A DNA stretch of 64,000 bases from Streptomyces sp. ISL-96 (GTDB lineage: Bacteria > Actinomycetota > Actinomycetes > Streptomycetales > Streptomycetaceae), in assembly GCF_018614035.1 (NCBI RefSeq), contig NZ_JAGGPA010000001.1, forward strand, positions 186,001 through 250,000. Direction: 5' to 3'. Both the position numbers and the translations under genes were made by a program. The notes below the pieces were generated by a model. It searched no databases, was not told where the DNA came from, and was given only the letters and a program-made list of their open reading frames with translations. Shown here piece by piece: positions 17,460 through 27,152 of the stretch. The number at the start of each line of letters is the position of its first letter. The stretch's first letter is position 1.

Positions 17460-19088
17460 TCAGTGGTGGCCGTGGCCGCTGGTGATCTCCTGGTACTCCT
17501 CGGCGGTCGGCTTGGGGATCTGGTTCCCCTCGCCGTAGTAACCCTTGCTGAGCTTGGCCCGCAGCTTCTGGCCGCGCGTCACCTTGCGCCTGACACCGTT
17601 CTCGTCGACCTCCGGGCCGATCTCGGCCGGTGCGTACTGCTCGTGCGCCGTGAGGCCGTGCATCTGCGCCTGGCTGATCGGCTCGTGGACCTCGACGAAC
17701 TCACCGTGCGGCAGACGCTTGATGATGCCGGTCTCGCGTCCGTGCAGCACCTTGTCCCTGTCGCGGCGCTGAAGGCCGAGGCAGATCCGCCTGGTGATGA
17801 TGAACGCGAGGACCGGTCCCACGAAGTAGGAGATCCGCACGAACCAGGTGATCGAGTTGATCGAAAGGTGGAAGTGCGTGGCGAAGATGTCGTTGCCACC
17901 ACCCAGCAGCATGATCATGTAGCCGGTGATCCAGGCGACGCCGAGACCGGTCCTGGTCGGCGCGTTGCGCGGCCGGTCCAGGATGTGGTGCTCGCGCTTG
18001 TCGCCGGTGATCCAGGACTCGATGAACGGGTAGACCGCGATCGCACCGAGAACCAGACCGAAGACGACCAGCGGGATGAACACGCCCAGGGCGAGCGTGT
18101 GGCCCCACAGGTTGATCTCCCAGCCGGGCATGACACGGATCAGGCCTTCGGCGAAGCCCATGTACCAGTCGGGCTGGGCGCCGGTGGACACCTGGTCCGG
18201 GCGGTACGGGCCGAGCGCCCAGACCGGGTTGATCGTGAACAGTGCCGAGATGGCCGCGATGACACCGAAGACCAGGAAGAAGAAGCCTCCGGCCTTGGCC
18301 ATGTAGACCGGCAGCAGCGGCATGCCGACGACGTTCTTGTTCGTACGGCCGGGACCCGCGAACTGCGTGTGCTTGTGGTAGAAGACCAGGATCAGGTGCG
18401 CCACCACGAGGCCGAGCATGATGCCCGGCAGCAGCAGGATGTGGATGGAGTAGAACCTGGCCACCATCTCGTGGCCGGGGAACTCCCCGCCGAACAGGAA
18501 GAACGAGATGTACGTGCCGACGACGGGCGTCGCGAGGATCGCGCCCTGCGTGAAGCGGACACCGGTGCCGGAGAGCAGGTCGTCCGGGAGCGAGTAGCCG
18601 GTGAAACCGGTGAACATGCCCAGGACGAACAGCAGGAAGCCGAACAGCCAGTTGATCTCACGCGGCTTGCGGAACGCGCCCGTGAAGAACACGCGCATCA
18701 TGTGCACGAACATGCCCGCGATGAAGATCAGCGCGGCCCAGTGGTGGATCTGCCGGATGAGCAGACCACCTCGGACGTCGAAGCTGATCTCCAGGGTCGA
18801 CGCGTAGGCCTCCGTCATGCGGATGCCCTGCATCGGCACGTACGAGCCGTGGTACACGATCTCGTTCATGCTCGGGTGGAAGAACAGCGTCAGGTACACA
18901 CCCGTGAGGATGATGATGATGAAGCTGTACAGGCAGATCTCACCCAGCATGAAGGACCAGTGGTCCGGGAAGATCTTGCGCATGTTGGCCTTGGCGAGGC
19001 TGTAGATACCCAGCCGGCCGTCGGCCCAGTCAGCTACCCGCTCACCCGCGGGTGCCTCTTTGCGCTTGTCGTCGCTCACGGTGCTCAT
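17460..19088 (-). CDS. qcrB: Cytochrome bc1 complex cytochrome b subunit
   Basis: 542-residue actinobacterial-type cytochrome b of the menaquinol:cytochrome c reductase in the bcc-aa3 supercomplex. Heme-ligand histidines lie in IRQIHHWAALIFIAGMFVH and RFYSIHILLLPGIMLGLVVA. The quinol-site PEWY-like motif reads PDWYMGF here, as in actinobacteria. About nine transmembrane helices are followed by a long hydrophilic C-terminal tail typical of the phylum. Its ATG overlaps the qcrA stop by 4 nt, and it is the last gene of ctaE-qcrCAB. Confidence 0.97.
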   Translation of the reverse strand: MSTVSDDKRKEAPAGERVADWADGRLGIYSLAKANMRKIFPDHWSFMLGEICLYSFIIIILTGVYLTLFFHPSMNEIVYHGSYVPMQGIRMTEAYASTLEISFDVRGGLLIRQIHHWAALIFIAGMFVHMMRVFFTGAFRKPREINWLFGFLLFVLGMFTGFTGYSLPDDLLSGTGVRFTQGAILATPVVGTYISFFLFGGEFPGHEMVARFYSIHILLLPGIMLGLVVAHLILVFYHKHTQFAGPGRTNKNVVGMPLLPVYMAKAGGFFFLVFGVIAAISALFTINPVWALGPYRPDQVSTGAQPDWYMGFAEGLIRVMPGWEINLWGHTLALGVFIPLVVFGLVLGAIAVYPFIESWITGDKREHHILDRPRNAPTRTGLGVAWITGYMIMLLGGGNDIFATHFHLSINSITWFVRISYFVGPVLAFIITRRICLGLQRRDRDKVLHGRETGIIKRLPHGEFVEVHEPISQAQMHGLTAHEQYAPAEIGPEVDENGVRRKVTRGQKLRAKLSKGYYGEGNQIPKPTAEEYQEITSGHGHH

Positions 19089-20137
19089 CCGCGCTCCCAG
19101 AAACTAGGACCGACGGGCTCTTCGAAGTCGCTGAGCGCTTCGAGGAAACCTTCGTCATTCACACCGATCCGCAGCTGCGGGAGGGCGTGACCGGCCGGGC
19201 CGAAGATGACGCGGGCACCGTCGGAGAGGTCGAAAGTGGACTGGTGGCACGGGCAGAGCACGTGATGCGTCTGCTGCTCGTACAGGCTGATCGGGCAGCC
19301 GACGTGGGTGCAGATCTTCGAGAACGCCACGATGCCCTGGTGGGACCAGTCGAGTTCGCGCTTGTCCTTGATGTCCGCCGGCTGAAGCCGGACGATCATC
19401 AGGGCCGCCTTGGCGATCTCGTTGTTGAACTCGTGGTTGTCCTCCTCCAGGCCTTCCGGCTTGGCGAAGGTCAGCGAACCGACCGCGACGTCCTCGGGAC
19501 GCAGCGGCTCGTTCGTGTTCATGTTGATGAGCTGCTTGCCCGCGCCCCACAGCGTGTGGCGCAGCTTGTCCTCGGGCAGCGGGCCCAGGTCGCGCAGCAG
19601 CACCACACCGGAGAGCGGCACCATGGCCAGCGCGCCGAACATCGTGGTGCGGATCAGCTTGCGGCGGCCGATCACGGACTCCTCGGCGCCTGCCTTGAAG
19701 TCGGCCATGACCTTGGCCTTGACCTCGGGCTCGGCCGCGATGGGGTGACGCTCGTCGGCGACCTCGTGGTCGGACATCAGGGTGCGGGCCCAGTGGACCG
19801 CGCCCGCGCCGATGCAGAAGAGCGCGAGACCGAGCGTCAGGCCCAGCGACAGGTTCAGCGCGCTTACGTGCCCGAGCGGCCAGACGTACACGATCTGGTC
19901 GACGGGGAACGCCACGAAGGAGGCGATGAAGCCGATCGTGGACAGCATGGACAGCGTGAACAGCAGGGCGACCGTGCGCTCGGAGCGCTTGGCGGCCCGC
20001 TCGTCGATGTCCTGGATACGCGGCTTGTGGGGCGGCAGCCCCGGGTCCGCGAACGGGTCTTCCGCCACGGCTACCGCGCCGTGCGCGGTGTCCTGCTCAC
20101 TGGGCAGGTTCTTCTCTGGAATCTCTTGGCTACTCAT
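19085..20137 (-). CDS. qcrA: Cytochrome bc1 complex Rieske iron-sulfur subunit
   Basis: 350-residue Rieske protein. The 2Fe-2S ligands are in CTHVGCPISLY and CPCHQSTFDLSDG near the C-terminus. Three transmembrane segments precede the Rieske domain, the actinobacterial arrangement, after an acidic cytoplasmic N-terminus. It transfers electrons from menaquinol to the diheme cytochrome QcrC. It overlaps qcrC upstream and qcrB downstream by ATGA junctions, so the three are translationally coupled. Confidence 0.97.
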   Translation of the reverse strand: MSSQEIPEKNLPSEQDTAHGAVAVAEDPFADPGLPPHKPRIQDIDERAAKRSERTVALLFTLSMLSTIGFIASFVAFPVDQIVYVWPLGHVSALNLSLGLTLGLALFCIGAGAVHWARTLMSDHEVADERHPIAAEPEVKAKVMADFKAGAEESVIGRRKLIRTTMFGALAMVPLSGVVLLRDLGPLPEDKLRHTLWGAGKQLINMNTNEPLRPEDVAVGSLTFAKPEGLEEDNHEFNNEIAKAALMIVRLQPADIKDKRELDWSHQGIVAFSKICTHVGCPISLYEQQTHHVLCPCHQSTFDLSDGARVIFGPAGHALPQLRIGVNDEGFLEALSDFEEPVGPSFWERG

Positions 20138-20943
20138 GACTTCTTGGCCTTAGCGGTGTGGGCCGCGACCCAGACGGCGATAGCGATCAGCGAACCGAGA
20201 CCGAAGATCCAGCCGAAGAGGCCCTCGCTGACGGGGCCGAGGCCACCGAGCGCGAAGCCGCCGGGCGTCTCCGTCTCCTCGCCGTTCACGGTCTTGACGT
20301 ACGCGATGATGTCCTTCTTCTGCTGCTCCGGCAGCGTCGTGTCGGGGAAGGACGGCATGTTCTGCGGGCCGGTCTGCATGGCCTCGTAGAGGTGCTTCGG
20401 GCTCACGTCTTCAAGGCTCGGGGCGTACTTGCCGTTCGTCAGGGCACCGCCCTCGCCCGTGAAGTTGTGGCACTGGGCGCAGTTGGTACGGAACAGGTCG
20501 CCACCCTTGGCGATGTCCGCACCCTCGGGGCTGTACTGCTTCTCGGTCGGCGTGATCGGGCCGGCGCCGAGAGAAGCGACGTACGCGGCGAGCTGGTCGA
20601 TCTCGGCCTGCGAGTAGATCTTCTTCTTCTCCGGCACCTGGGCGCCGGGCTGCTGGGCCGGCATACGTCCGGTGCCGACCTGGAAGTCCACTGCGGCAGA
20701 GCCGACGCCTACCAGGGACGGGCCGTCGGAGCTGCCCTGACCGCCGGTGCCGTGGCAGCTGGAGCAGCCGACGGCGTAGAGCTTCTTGCCCTCCTCGATG
20801 GCGAGGGACTGGGCGGTTTCATCGGCCTGGGCCTTGCCCGCGGGCGCGAACGCGGCGTACAGCCCCCCGGTGGCCGCCAGCGCGAGGAGTAGTACGACGA
20901 CCGCCGCCAGCGGATGGCGTCGTCGTGCGGAGAGCTTTTTCAC
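20134..20943 (-). CDS. qcrC: Diheme cytochrome c subunit of the bcc complex
   Basis: 269 residues with two heme c sites, VGCSSCHGTGG and TNCAQCHNFTGE, an N-terminal membrane or signal segment and a C-terminal membrane anchor. In actinobacteria this subunit replaces soluble cytochrome c and passes electrons directly to the aa3 oxidase. It follows ctaE by 68 bp and overlaps qcrA by 4 nt. Confidence 0.97.
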   Translation of the reverse strand: MKKLSARRRHPLAAVVVLLLALAATGGLYAAFAPAGKAQADETAQSLAIEEGKKLYAVGCSSCHGTGGQGSSDGPSLVGVGSAAVDFQVGTGRMPAQQPGAQVPEKKKIYSQAEIDQLAAYVASLGAGPITPTEKQYSPEGADIAKGGDLFRTNCAQCHNFTGEGGALTNGKYAPSLEDVSPKHLYEAMQTGPQNMPSFPDTTLPEQQKKDIIAYVKTVNGEETETPGGFALGGLGPVSEGLFGWIFGLGSLIAIAVWVAAHTAKAKKS

Positions 20944-21011
20944 GGATTACCCCGGTGTCAGGATCTTCTGCGTCGATGGGTGCTGGATGTGGGCCGGGTT
21001 ACGGACCCGAC

Positions 21012-21632
21012 CTACTTGATCATGTAGATCGTGGCGAAGAGGCCGATCCAGACGACATCGACGAAGTGCCAGTAGTAGGACACGACGATGGCGGCGGTTG
21101 CCTGCTCGTGGGTGAATCTCTTGGCCGCGTAGGTGCGGCCGAGGACCAGCAGGAAGGCGATGAGTCCGCCCGTCACATGCAGTCCGTGGAAGCCGGTCGT
21201 CAGGTAGAACACCGAGCCGTACGGGTCGGACGAGAGCGAGAGGCCCGCGTCCTTCACCAGCTCGGTGTACTCGAGGACCTGGCCTCCGATGAAGATCGCA
21301 CCCATCACGAACGTAAGGATGAACCACGCCCGGAGCTTCTTCACGTCCCCGCGCTCGGCGGCGAAGACGCCGAGCTGGCAGGTGAGGGAGGAGAGCACCA
21401 GGATGGTGGTGTTCGTCGCCGAGAACGGGAAGTTCAGGTGTTCTGCCTGCTGCTTCCAGAACTCGGGACCCGTCACCGATCGCAGGGTGAAGTACATCGC
21501 GAAGAGGGCCGCGAAGAACATCAGCTCGGAACTCAACCAGATGATGGTTCCGACGCTGGTGAGGTTCGGTCGATTGACCGACGGGTGCGCGAGCCCTTTG
21601 TCTACTGTCGTTGCTGTCGCCACGACCGACAT
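21012..21632 (-). CDS. ctaE: Cytochrome c oxidase subunit III
   Basis: 206-residue subunit III of the aa3 oxidase with five or so transmembrane helices. Motifs include [17 protein letters not shown], the conserved FHGLHVTGG and [14 protein letters not shown]. It is the first gene of the leftward ctaE-qcrCAB unit, apart from ctaCDF, as in M. tuberculosis (Rv2193-Rv2196). The ATG at 21632 lies inside a perfect 21-bp palindrome and lacks a clear ribosome site, suggesting unusual initiation control. Confidence 0.96.
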   Translation of the reverse strand: MSVVATATTVDKGLAHPSVNRPNLTSVGTIIWLSSELMFFAALFAMYFTLRSVTGPEFWKQQAEHLNFPFSATNTTILVLSSLTCQLGVFAAERGDVKKLRAWFILTFVMGAIFIGGQVLEYTELVKDAGLSLSSDPYGSVFYLTTGFHGLHVTGGLIAFLLVLGRTYAAKRFTHEQATAAIVVSYYWHFVDVVWIGLFATIYMIK

Positions 21633-21643
21633 TATGTCGGTCG
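21623..21643. promoter_or_regulatory. Perfect palindrome over the ctaE start codon
   Basis: 10-bp arms (21623-21632 and 21634-21643) around a single central base, covering the ctaE ATG. It could be a repressor operator or an RNA hairpin that hides the start. Confidence 0.6.
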
Positions 21644-21760
21644 CTTATCCCGCCCTCACTCCCGGGGGTGCCATTCGGTGTGTTCATGCTCTGAGAAGGC
21701 GCTGTGACCTGAGCCGAACGGCCCATCGGGAGTACCGTCGAAGGCAGATACGAACCCCTG

Positions 21761-21787
21761 CTGACTGGCTGTCGGACGGAGTAGCAT
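21761..21787 (+). promoter_or_regulatory. Candidate promoter for receiver-like gene
   Basis: CTGACT (21761-21766) and TAGCAT (21782-21787) with a 15-nt spacer, 62 bp before the start at 21850. The spacer is short, so the support is weak. Confidence 0.3.
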
Positions 21788-21849
21788 CCGCGCATCGGTT
21801 CCTGATCCAACACCGAGCCTTCGAGGGCTTTCAGATGCATGGAGGAACA

Positions 21850-22245
21850 ATGACCGCCACGGTCCTGGTCTACAGCGACAACGCGAACACCCGCGAACAG
21901 GTGCGGCTGGCGGCGGGTCGCAGGCCCGCCGCGGACGTCCCGCCGGTCGAGTTCTTCGAGTGCGCCACGCTGCCGGCCGTCCTCAAGGCGCTGGACAAGG
22001 GCGGTATCGACGTCTGCGTCCTGGACGGCGAGGCGGTGCCCGCGGGCGGCATGGGCGTATGCCGGCAGATCAAGGACGAGATCTTCAACTGCCCGCCCGT
22101 GCTGCTGCTGATCGGGCGCCCGCAGGACTCCTGGCTCGCCACCTGGAGCCGCGCCGAGAGGGCTGTGACCCTTCCGGTCGACCCCGTGGAGTTCGCGGAC
22201 GCACTGGCCGCTCTGCTGCGCGGCAGGCTCGCCGTCGAGGCGTGA
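21850..22245 (+). CDS. Receiver-like (CheY-fold) single-domain protein
   Basis: 131 residues with a response-regulator-like fold: TATVLVYSDNANTREQV, the putative phospho-acceptor in VCVLDGEAVPAGGMGVCRQI, and VLLLIGRP. The usual catalytic Lys near the C-terminus is absent (LPVDP where KP is expected) and only one acidic residue is at the N-terminal site, so phosphorylation may not occur. No output domain. The start at 21850 follows GGAGGA closely. It diverges from ctaE; similar genes sit next to ctaE in other Streptomyces as far as I recall, hinting at a link to respiration. Confidence 0.75.
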   Translation: MTATVLVYSDNANTREQVRLAAGRRPAADVPPVEFFECATLPAVLKALDKGGIDVCVLDGEAVPAGGMGVCRQIKDEIFNCPPVLLLIGRPQDSWLATWSRAERAVTLPVDPVEFADALAALLRGRLAVEA

Positions 22246-22256
22246 CACCCGCGCGA

Positions 22257-22419
22257 GGGCCTGTCCGGCGGATCAGGGTCGGAAAGGCCGCGGCGTCTGG
22301 TGCGGTGCATCGCAAGGCGCCGGAGCGTCCTAATGGCGGAGCCATTCGGGCGGTTCGGCAACGCGGCGAGGTGCCGTGCCAGGCGTCGCGGCCCCGGCCA
22401 TGATCCGCCGGACAGGCCC
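22257..22419. mobile_element. 163-bp imperfect palindrome, MITE-like element
   Basis: The ends are perfect 19-bp inverted repeats (22257-22275 and 22401-22419, beginning GGGCCTGTCCGGCGGATCA). The rest of the two halves also pair imperfectly up to a centre near 22339, where AATGGC and GCCATT flank three bases. It fills the gap between two convergent genes. It has no coding capacity, and its terminal repeats look like transposase recognition ends, so a non-autonomous element that doubles as a terminator is likely. No clear target duplication is seen. Confidence 0.65.
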
Positions 22420-22428
22420 TGGGCCCCG

Positions 22429-23688
22429 TCAGACCTCCGGCCGCAGCCTGGCCGCGTCGACGGGGCTCGCGCCTTCCCCGATACCGGCCAGCACGGCGCT
22501 GCCCTTGCGCCACTTGTCCCAGGGCACGTTCCAGTCGCCGAAGCCGTTGCCGAACGGGTCCATCATGTTCCCGGCGCTGTTGACGACCTGGACGATGTCG
22601 CCCTCGCGGACGGTTTTGAAGAACCACTCGGCGTTGCTCGTGCTCATGCCCGTGCAGCCGTGGCTGACGTTGGCCGACCCCTGGGAGCCGACCGACCAGG
22701 GCGCGGCATGGACGTACTCACCGCTCCAGGTGACCCGCGTCGCGAAGTAGACGGGCAGGTCGTACGAGTCCGCTGTGCCCTCCGCGATGCCGACGGTCGT
22801 ACCGCGCATCCGTACGAAGTGCTCCTTGCCCAGTACGACCTTGACGCCGTTGCGCGTGGAAAAGCCGGGCTTGCCCGTGGTCACCGGAATGGTGTTGATC
22901 ACCTTGCCGTTGCGCTTGACCGTCATCTGGTGCGAGCCGGCGTCCGTGATGGCCTCCAGCCGGTCCCCGGTGGTGAGCCGCAACGGCTTCGCGGGGCCGC
23001 CGTAGAGCCTGTCGGCAACCTTGATGCCTTCGAGGGTGCTGCGCACCGTGATGGTGGCGTTGGCCGGCCAGTACTCCTTCGGGCGGAAGTGCAGTTTCTT
23101 GTCGTCCACCCAGTGCCAGGACCCCTGCACCGTGGGCTGGGAGCGTACCTTCAGGGCGCGCTCGACGACCGCTCTGGCCGGGTCGCCCTTGACGGGGGCG
23201 CTGAGTTCGGCGGTGATGGGCTGGCCGACGCCGTACTTGCCGGCCTTGGGGCCGAAGGTGACCTGCAGGCGCTTCCTCGGGGGGACGGACGTCTCGAAGG
23301 CGAGGGTGCGCGCACCGGGCGCGCCGTCCTCGTCCTCGGTGGCGACCTTGACCGTGTAGCGCGCTCCTGCCGCCAGTGGGGCGGTGCTGTGCCAGCGGGT
23401 GCCGTCGGCGGAGAGTTCGCCCGCCAGATAGCGCCCTGTGGCGTCGGAGGCCGTCACATCCGTGATCCGGCTGTCGCTGTTCCTGGCGGTGATCTCCAGG
23501 GGCTTCTCGGGATCGACCTTGGCCGTGCCGGTGTCCGTATTGAAGGAGACCTGGTCCGCGGCGTCGTACGGCGCCGCGGAGAGCGGATGTCCCCTGCCGG
23601 CTCCGCTGCACGCCGTCCCGGCCGCCGCGAGGGACGCGATCAGCAAGGAGCAGCTCAGAACCGTCCGGGGTCGAAGTGCGTGGGTCAT
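22429..23688 (-). CDS. L,D-transpeptidase (YkuD) lipoprotein with Ig-like domains
   Basis: 419 residues: signal peptide ending near AAAGTAC, two bacterial Ig-like domains (about 50-250, as in LdtMt2-type enzymes), then a YkuD catalytic domain with HAAPWSVG and SHGCTGMS holding the nucleophilic Cys. It forms 3-3 cross-links in peptidoglycan or attaches proteins. The C-terminal extension with FGDWNVPWDKW is typical of the actinobacterial class. The ATG at 23688 is chosen; a GTG two codons upstream is also possible, and neither has a good ribosome site. It meets the receiver gene across the palindromic element. Confidence 0.9.
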   Translation of the reverse strand: MTHALRPRTVLSCSLLIASLAAAGTACSGAGRGHPLSAAPYDAADQVSFNTDTGTAKVDPEKPLEITARNSDSRITDVTASDATGRYLAGELSADGTRWHSTAPLAAGARYTVKVATEDEDGAPGARTLAFETSVPPRKRLQVTFGPKAGKYGVGQPITAELSAPVKGDPARAVVERALKVRSQPTVQGSWHWVDDKKLHFRPKEYWPANATITVRSTLEGIKVADRLYGGPAKPLRLTTGDRLEAITDAGSHQMTVKRNGKVINTIPVTTGKPGFSTRNGVKVVLGKEHFVRMRGTTVGIAEGTADSYDLPVYFATRVTWSGEYVHAAPWSVGSQGSANVSHGCTGMSTSNAEWFFKTVREGDIVQVVNSAGNMMDPFGNGFGDWNVPWDKWRKGSAVLAGIGEGASPVDAARLRPEV

Positions 23689-23740
23689 GATCACACATTA
23701 GGAATATTTCACGCGTACGGCGCGCCGGGAGAAGCCAAAC

Positions 23741-23781
23741 GAGGGACCCGCCCACCTGACGTACAGGTGGGCGGGTCCCTC
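23741..23781 (-). terminator. Terminator downstream of ctaF
   Basis: An 18-bp perfect stem (23741-23758 with 23764-23781) with a 5-nt loop, 20 bp past the ctaF stop, ending the ctaC-ctaD-ctaF unit. Confidence 0.88.
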
Positions 23782-23800
23782 GGGCGTGTTGCGAGTGCTT

Positions 23801-24199
23801 CTACTGGTTCTGGCTCTCACCGCGGTAGTACTCGAAGACCCAGCCGAAGAGGCCGATCAGGATCAGCGGCAGCGAGAAGAACAGCAGCCACCAGCCGAGG
23901 GCGACGCCCAGAAAGGCGAACGCGCCACCGACGGCCAGCGAGAGCGGCTGCCAGCTGTGCGGCGAGAAGAAGCCGACATCGCCGGCCTCGTCCGCCACGT
24001 CGGCCTCCTTGTTGTCCTGAGCCATGGCGTCCACACGCTTGGCCGTGAAGGCCAGGTAGTAGCCGATCATGATGCTCAGGCCGAAGGCCAGGAAGAGCGC
24101 CGTGGTTCCGGCGGGCTCCTTCGACCACAAGCCATAGACAATCGCCATGGCGAGGATGAAGACGCTCAGCCAGATGAACATCTTGCCCTGGATCTTCAC
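23801..24199 (-). CDS. ctaF: Cytochrome c oxidase subunit IV, actinobacterial type
   Basis: 132-residue membrane protein with about four hydrophobic helices and an intervening soluble stretch ([20 protein letters not shown]). This matches the actinobacterial subunit IV CtaF of the aa3 oxidase (M. tuberculosis Rv2199c). It overlaps the ctaD stop by 4 nt, so translation is coupled. It has no cofactor and is thought to stabilise the complex. Confidence 0.92.
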   Translation of the reverse strand: MKIQGKMFIWLSVFILAMAIVYGLWSKEPAGTTALFLAFGLSIMIGYYLAFTAKRVDAMAQDNKEADVADEAGDVGFFSPHSWQPLSLAVGGAFAFLGVALGWWLLFFSLPLILIGLFGWVFEYYRGESQNQ

Positions 24200-25935
24200 T
24201 TGCCGGCCTCCTTGCCGCCGAGCAGCGCGGTGTCCTTGTGGCCGACGTTCTCGAGCTGGTCGAGAGCGGCGATCTCAGGGTGGTGCAGGTCGAATGCCGG
24301 GGATTCGGAACGGATCCGCGGCAGCGTGAGGAAGTTGTGCCGCGGGGGCGGGCAGGAAGTCGCCCACTCCAGCGAACGGCCGTAACCCCACGGGTCGTCG
24401 ACCTCGATCTGCTTGCCGTACTTCGCGGTCTTCCAGACGTTGTAGAAGAACGGAAGCAGCGACAGGCCCAGCACGAACGAGGCGATCGTCGAGATCGTGT
24501 TCAGCAGGGTGAAACCGTCGGCCGCGAGGTAGTCGGCGTAACGACGGGGCATGCCCTCGGCGCCGAGCCAGTGCTGCACCAGGAACGTGCCGTGGAAGCC
24601 CACGAACAGCGTCCAGAAGGTCATCTTGCCGAGGCGCTCGTCCAGCATCTTGCCGGTGAACTTCGGCCACCAGAAGTGGAATCCGGCGAACATCGCGAAG
24701 ACCACCGTGCCGAAGACGACGTAGTGGAAGTGCGCGACGACGAAGTACGAGTCGGAGACGTGGAAGTCCATCGGGGGCGAAGCCAGGATGACACCGGTCA
24801 GGCCACCGAAGGCGAAGGTGATCAGGAAGCCGACCGTCCAGAGCATCGGTGTCTCGAAGGACAACGAGCCCTTCCACATGGTGCCGATCCAGTTGAAGAA
24901 CTTCACACCGGTCGGTACCGCGATAAGGAAGGTCATGAACGAGAAGAACGGCAGTAGCACGCCGCCCGTGACGTACATGTGGTGCGCCCACACCGTGACC
25001 GAAAGGCCCGCGATCGCGATCGTCGCGCCGATCAGGCCGATGTAACCGAACATCGGCTTGCGGCTGAAGACCGGGATGATCTCGGAGACGATTCCGAAGA
25101 ACGGCAGCGCGATGATGTAGACCTCGGGATGCCCGAAGAACCAGAACAGGTGCTGCCACAGAAGCGATCCGCCGTTGGCCGCGTCGAAGATGTGCGCACC
25201 GAATTTACGGTCCGCCTCCAGCGCGAAGAGCGCGGCAGCCAGCACCGGGAAGGCGAGCAGGACCAGGACACCGGTCAGCAGCACGTTCCAGGTGAAGATC
25301 GGCATGCGGAACATCGTCATGCCGGGTGCGCGCATGCAGATGATCGTGGTGATGAAGTTGACCGAACCGAGGATCGTGCCGAAGCCCGAGAAGGCCAGAC
25401 CCATGATCCACATGTCGGCGCCGACGCCCGGCGAACGGACCGCGTCCGACAGCGGGGCGTAGGCGAACCAGCCGAAGTCGGCCGCACCCTGCGGGGTGAG
25501 GAAGCCGGCCACCGCGATGAGCGAGCCGAAGAGGTACAGCCAGTACGCGAACATGTTCAGCCGCGGGAACGCCACATCGGGCGCGCCGATCTGCAGCGGC
25601 ATGATCCAGTTCGCGAATCCGGCGAACAGCGGCGTCGCGAACATCAGCAGCATGATCGTGCCGTGCATCGTGAACGCCTGGTTGAACTGCTCGTTCGACA
25701 TGATCTGCGTGCCGGGACGGGCGAGTTCGGCGCGCATGAAGAGCGCCATTACGCCGCCGACGCAGAAGAAAATGAACGACGTGATCAGGTAGAGCGAGCC
25801 GATGGTCTTGTGGTCAGTGGTGGTCAGCCACTTGATGACGACATTTCCCGGCTGCTTGCGCCGTACCGGCAGTTCGTTCTCGTAGTACGAGCCGTCTGCC
25901 GCCGCGGCACCCTTGGGTTGATTGAGGATGCTCAC
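24196..25935 (-). CDS. ctaD: Cytochrome c oxidase subunit I
   Basis: 579-residue catalytic subunit with heme a, heme a3 and CuB. Diagnostic motifs: [14 protein letters not shown] with the heme a histidine, [19 protein letters not shown] with the CuB His and the cross-linked Tyr region, [10 protein letters not shown], and [10 protein letters not shown] with heme ligands. Twelve helices are expected. The start is a GTG at 25935, overlapping the ctaC stop by 4 nt (GTGA). It terminates with coupling to ctaF. Confidence 0.97.
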   Translation of the reverse strand: MSILNQPKGAAAADGSYYENELPVRRKQPGNVVIKWLTTTDHKTIGSLYLITSFIFFCVGGVMALFMRAELARPGTQIMSNEQFNQAFTMHGTIMLLMFATPLFAGFANWIMPLQIGAPDVAFPRLNMFAYWLYLFGSLIAVAGFLTPQGAADFGWFAYAPLSDAVRSPGVGADMWIMGLAFSGFGTILGSVNFITTIICMRAPGMTMFRMPIFTWNVLLTGVLVLLAFPVLAAALFALEADRKFGAHIFDAANGGSLLWQHLFWFFGHPEVYIIALPFFGIVSEIIPVFSRKPMFGYIGLIGATIAIAGLSVTVWAHHMYVTGGVLLPFFSFMTFLIAVPTGVKFFNWIGTMWKGSLSFETPMLWTVGFLITFAFGGLTGVILASPPMDFHVSDSYFVVAHFHYVVFGTVVFAMFAGFHFWWPKFTGKMLDERLGKMTFWTLFVGFHGTFLVQHWLGAEGMPRRYADYLAADGFTLLNTISTIASFVLGLSLLPFFYNVWKTAKYGKQIEVDDPWGYGRSLEWATSCPPPRHNFLTLPRIRSESPAFDLHHPEIAALDQLENVGHKDTALLGGKEAGK

Positions 25936-26900
25936 AGTTTGTTCGTCTCCGCATTCCTGGCCGGGTCGGTCTGCTCGATACCGGACGGGATGTAGCCGGT
26001 CTGGCCCTTCTCCGCCAGCTCCTTGAGGTGCTGCTGGTAACGCTCCGGGGAGACGACCTTCACGTTGAAGAGCATCCGGGAGTGGTCGACACCGCAGAGC
26101 TCGGCACACTTGCCCTTGAAGGTGCCCTCACGCGTGGGGGTCACCTCGAAGACGTTGGTGTGGCCGGGGATGACGTCCTGCTTCATCAGGAACGGCACCA
26201 CCCAGAAGGAGTGGATGACGTCACGCGAAGTCAGGACAAAGCGAACCTTCTCGCCCTTCGGCAGCCACAGGGTCGGACCCGGGTTGCCGTTCTGCGGGTT
26301 CCGCTCGCCCGGAGTACCGACCGCGTAGACGCCTTCGGCGCCTGCGGGGAACTGCTTGGTGTACATGTCCGGGATGGCGTTGAGCTCCTTGGGGGGCTTC
26401 ACGCCCGTGGCGGCGTCGCCGTCCACGTTCTCCACGTAGTTGAATCCCCAGCTCCACTGGAAGCCGACCACGTTGACGGTGTGGGCCGGCTTGTCCGAGA
26501 GCGCGAGGAGCTTCGACTCGTCGCGCGCGGTGAAGTAGAAGAGGACCGAGACGATGATGAGCGGAACCACGGTGTACAGCGCCTCGATGGGCATGTTGTA
26601 CCGGGTCTGCGGAGGTACTTCGATCTTGGTGCGGCTACGCCGGTGGAAGATGACGCTCCACAGGATCAGACCCCATACCAGGACGCCCGTGATGAGCGCT
26701 GCCGCCCACGAGCCCTGCCAGAGGGAGAGAATCCTGGGAGCCTCTTCGGTGACCGGGGTAGGCATCCCGAGGCGGGGGAAGTCTTCCCATGTGTACGAGC
26801 AACCAGAGGCGGTCGCCAGGACCACGCCCGCGGTCAGCACCTGGAGCAGCTTCCGCCGCATCGGGCGCCGCGACGAGCGGTCGGAGCCGTTGGGACTCAC
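25932..26900 (-). CDS. ctaC: Cytochrome c oxidase subunit II
   Basis: 322-residue lipoprotein-type subunit II. The signal sequence ends at a lipobox, LATASGC. Two transmembrane helices follow, then the cupredoxin domain with the binuclear CuA ligands in [13 protein letters not shown] and an earlier [11 protein letters not shown]is. The GTG at 26900 is preceded by GGAAGG at 7 nt. It takes electrons from QcrC in the bcc-aa3 supercomplex. It heads ctaC-ctaD-ctaF. Confidence 0.96.
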   Translation of the reverse strand: MSPNGSDRSSRRPMRRKLLQVLTAGVVLATASGCSYTWEDFPRLGMPTPVTEEAPRILSLWQGSWAAALITGVLVWGLILWSVIFHRRSRTKIEVPPQTRYNMPIEALYTVVPLIIVSVLFYFTARDESKLLALSDKPAHTVNVVGFQWSWGFNYVENVDGDAATGVKPPKELNAIPDMYTKQFPAGAEGVYAVGTPGERNPQNGNPGPTLWLPKGEKVRFVLTSRDVIHSFWVVPFLMKQDVIPGHTNVFEVTPTREGTFKGKCAELCGVDHSRMLFNVKVVSPERYQQHLKELAEKGQTGYIPSGIEQTDPARNAETNKL

Positions 26901-27152
26901 GTAGCGCCTTCCCGAGAGTCTCGCCCGCGCGGTTGGTTGCGGCCGTCTCGCTGGTCGGTCGCCGGCCCTGACGCGGGCAGGGGTTTGGATGTTTATGCGG
27001 ACCAAACCCTACTGGACGCTATTTGGGGTCGCGCGGGGAGGGTGCCCAACGCGCCGCACCCCTCCCCGAAGGGATGGCTTATCAGTGGAATCCCGGCCTC
27101 CGCCCCCTATCTGACCGGCCATCCGACGGGGCCGGGGAGTTAGCGTGGCGTT

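Noticed and set aside
17415..19190. 591-codon frame antisense to qcrB
   Set aside because: Acidic low-complexity translation with no start signals; qcrB is certain on the other strand.
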